Source of the DNA: CAXSBR01 sp964252015
GTDB lineage: Bacteria; Actinomycetota; Actinomycetes; Mycobacteriales; Jatrophihabitantaceae
NCBI GenBank assembly: GCA_964252015.1
Contig: CAXULW010000002.1
Span: forward strand, 62,001 to 126,000
Direction: 5' to 3'
DNA: 64,000 nucleotides
Shown here: in pieces, positions 63,144 through 64,000 of the stretch
Numbering within the stretch: the stretch's first letter is position 1
How the letters are laid out: every line of letters begins with the position of its first letter
Notes under the pieces: generated by a model
The model's input: the letters and a program-made list of their open reading frames with translations, nothing else
The model's database searches: none
Told to the model about the DNA's origin: nothing
Made by a program: the position numbers and the translations under genes

Positions 63144-64000
63144 GTGCCCACAGCCACCTACCGGCTGCAGCTCCACGCTGACTTCGACCTCAACCGGGCC
63201 GCCGAGGTCGTGGGATACATCCGCGATCTCGGGGCCGGTGCCGTGTACCTGTCGCCCATCCTGCGCGCGGCCGCGGGCTCGCAGCACGGCTACGACGTCG
63301 TCGACCACCGCGAGATCGATCCGGCCCGTGGCGGCGCTGAAGGACTCACCGCGCTGACCGACGCCGCCGCCGCGGCCGGTCTCGAGGTGGTCGTCGACGT
63401 GGTGCCCAACCACGCCGGCGTGGCCGACGCCACCGAGAACCCGGCCTGGTGGGACGTGCTCGAACACGGCCAGAAGTCGACGTTCGCGCACTGGTTCGAC
63501 ATCGACTGGGGCCGGGCGCCGCTGCTCATCCCCCAGCTCGGGGACAACGCCGACCTGAGCACCGAGCTCACGCTCGTCCCCAGCGCCCGGACCGAGTCCG
63601 GGTTCGAGCTGCGCTACTACGACCACGCCTACCCGGTCGCGCCCGGCACCGGGCCGGCCGCCGGCGAGACGGCGCACGACGTGGCGCAACGGCAGTTCTA
63701 CCGACTGGCCGGTTACCGCACCGCCGACACCGAGCTGAACTACCGGCGCTTCTTCGCGGTCACCGACCTGGCCGGCCTGCGCGTCGAGGACCCGGACGTC
63801 TTCGACGCCACCCACGAACGGATGCTGGAACGGGTCCGTGACGGTTCGATCCACGGCCTGCGCATCGACCATCCGGACGGGCTCGTCGACCCGGGCGGCT
63901 ATCTAGACCGGCTCCGCGCGGCCGCACCGGACGCGTGGATCACGGTCGAGAAGATCCTCGAACCGGGCGAGATCCTGCCCGCCGAATGGCCCGTGGACGG
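63144..64000 (+). CDS. treY: Maltooligosyl trehalose synthase TreY (3' end beyond window)
   Basis: TreY converts the reducing-end alpha-1,4 link of maltodextrins to an alpha,alpha-1,1 link. The visible 285 codons read PTATYRLQLHADFDLNRAAE, YLSPILRAAAGSQHGYDVVD, VVVDVVPNHAGVA and GLRIDHPDGLVDP, all typical of TreY. GTG 63144 has AGAGG eight bases upstream; GTG 63135 is an alternative. The gene runs off the window end with no stop. TreZ would be expected downstream. Confidence 0.93.
   Translation, partial: MPTATYRLQLHADFDLNRAAEVVGYIRDLGAGAVYLSPILRAAAGSQHGYDVVDHREIDPARGGAEGLTALTDAAAAAGLEVVVDVVPNHAGVADATENPAWWDVLEHGQKSTFAHWFDIDWGRAPLLIPQLGDNADLSTELTLVPSARTESGFELRYYDHAYPVAPGTGPAAGETAHDVAQRQFYRLAGYRTADTELNYRRFFAVTDLAGLRVEDPDVFDATHERMLERVRDGSIHGLRIDHPDGLVDPGGYLDRLRAAAPDAWITVEKILEPGEILPAEWPVD

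Overview
This 64 kb window is a chromosomal stretch from a high-GC actinobacterium. That is shown by RbpA, OpcA, WhiA, the tkt-tal-zwf-opcA-pgl pentose phosphate operon, the gap-pgk-tpiA-secG glycolytic operon, the uvrC-rapZ-yvcK-whiA string, many GTG/TTG starts, and dense packing with GTGA/ATGA stop-start overlaps. The layout would fit a Frankia/Nakamurella-type actinomycete, but I cannot assign a genus from sequence alone. I saw no tRNA, rRNA, CRISPR array, transposase or prophage gene.

Layout. 1-13.7 kb is central carbon metabolism: the 3' end of a repeat-tailed membrane protein, ctaB (haem), then tkt-tal-zwf-opcA-pgl on +, facing gap-pgk-tpiA-secG-rbpA on -. 13.7-27.8 kb is an accessory-looking block: three uncharacterised ORFs, a complete kdp potassium-uptake operon (micro-ORF, kdpF, A, B, C, D, E), an unusual second kdpA without its own kdpB or kdpC, and a DUF2254 membrane protein. 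It separates whiA from gap, which are commonly neighbours in actinobacteria. 27.8-37.2 kb is whiA, yvcK, rapZ, uvrC, an adenosine-deaminase-like gene and uvrA, all on -. 37.3-44.4 kb holds two signalling proteins (a PAS-GGDEF-EAL protein and a GAF-histidine kinase-receiver hybrid) around a DUF4032 kinase-like protein and a metallo-beta-lactamase-fold hydrolase. 44.6-57.8 kb is mixed: the remnant of a TMEM175-type potassium channel gene, a dienelactone hydrolase, an acetyltransferase, ung, an aldo/keto reductase, an unknown protein built of four repeated domains, two small ABM-fold proteins, a VOC protein, a pseudouridine catabolic pair (psuG-psuK), an AlkZ-like protein, uvrB, and two coupled Pro-rich membrane proteins. 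57.8-60.8 kb is a YkoEDC-type ECF transporter operon under a TPP riboswitch. 60.9-64 kb starts a glycogen/trehalose cluster (glgX, treY, the latter cut by the window end).

The most unusual features are non-coding or structural. (1) A dispersed family of long palindromes (family A, four copies) sits mainly at convergent gene ends. (2) A second palindrome family (family B) occurs twice in tandem after the first gene and once, with perfect 25-bp arms, inside the reading frame of the linker of the fused ECF ATPase. (3) The orphan second KdpA has altered pore-loop residues. (4) yvcK carries a 30-bp tandem triplication that includes its start codon. (5) The four-repeat protein resembles tandem YezG/DUF600-like domains. 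All functional statements rest on recognised family motifs read by eye; no database search was run.
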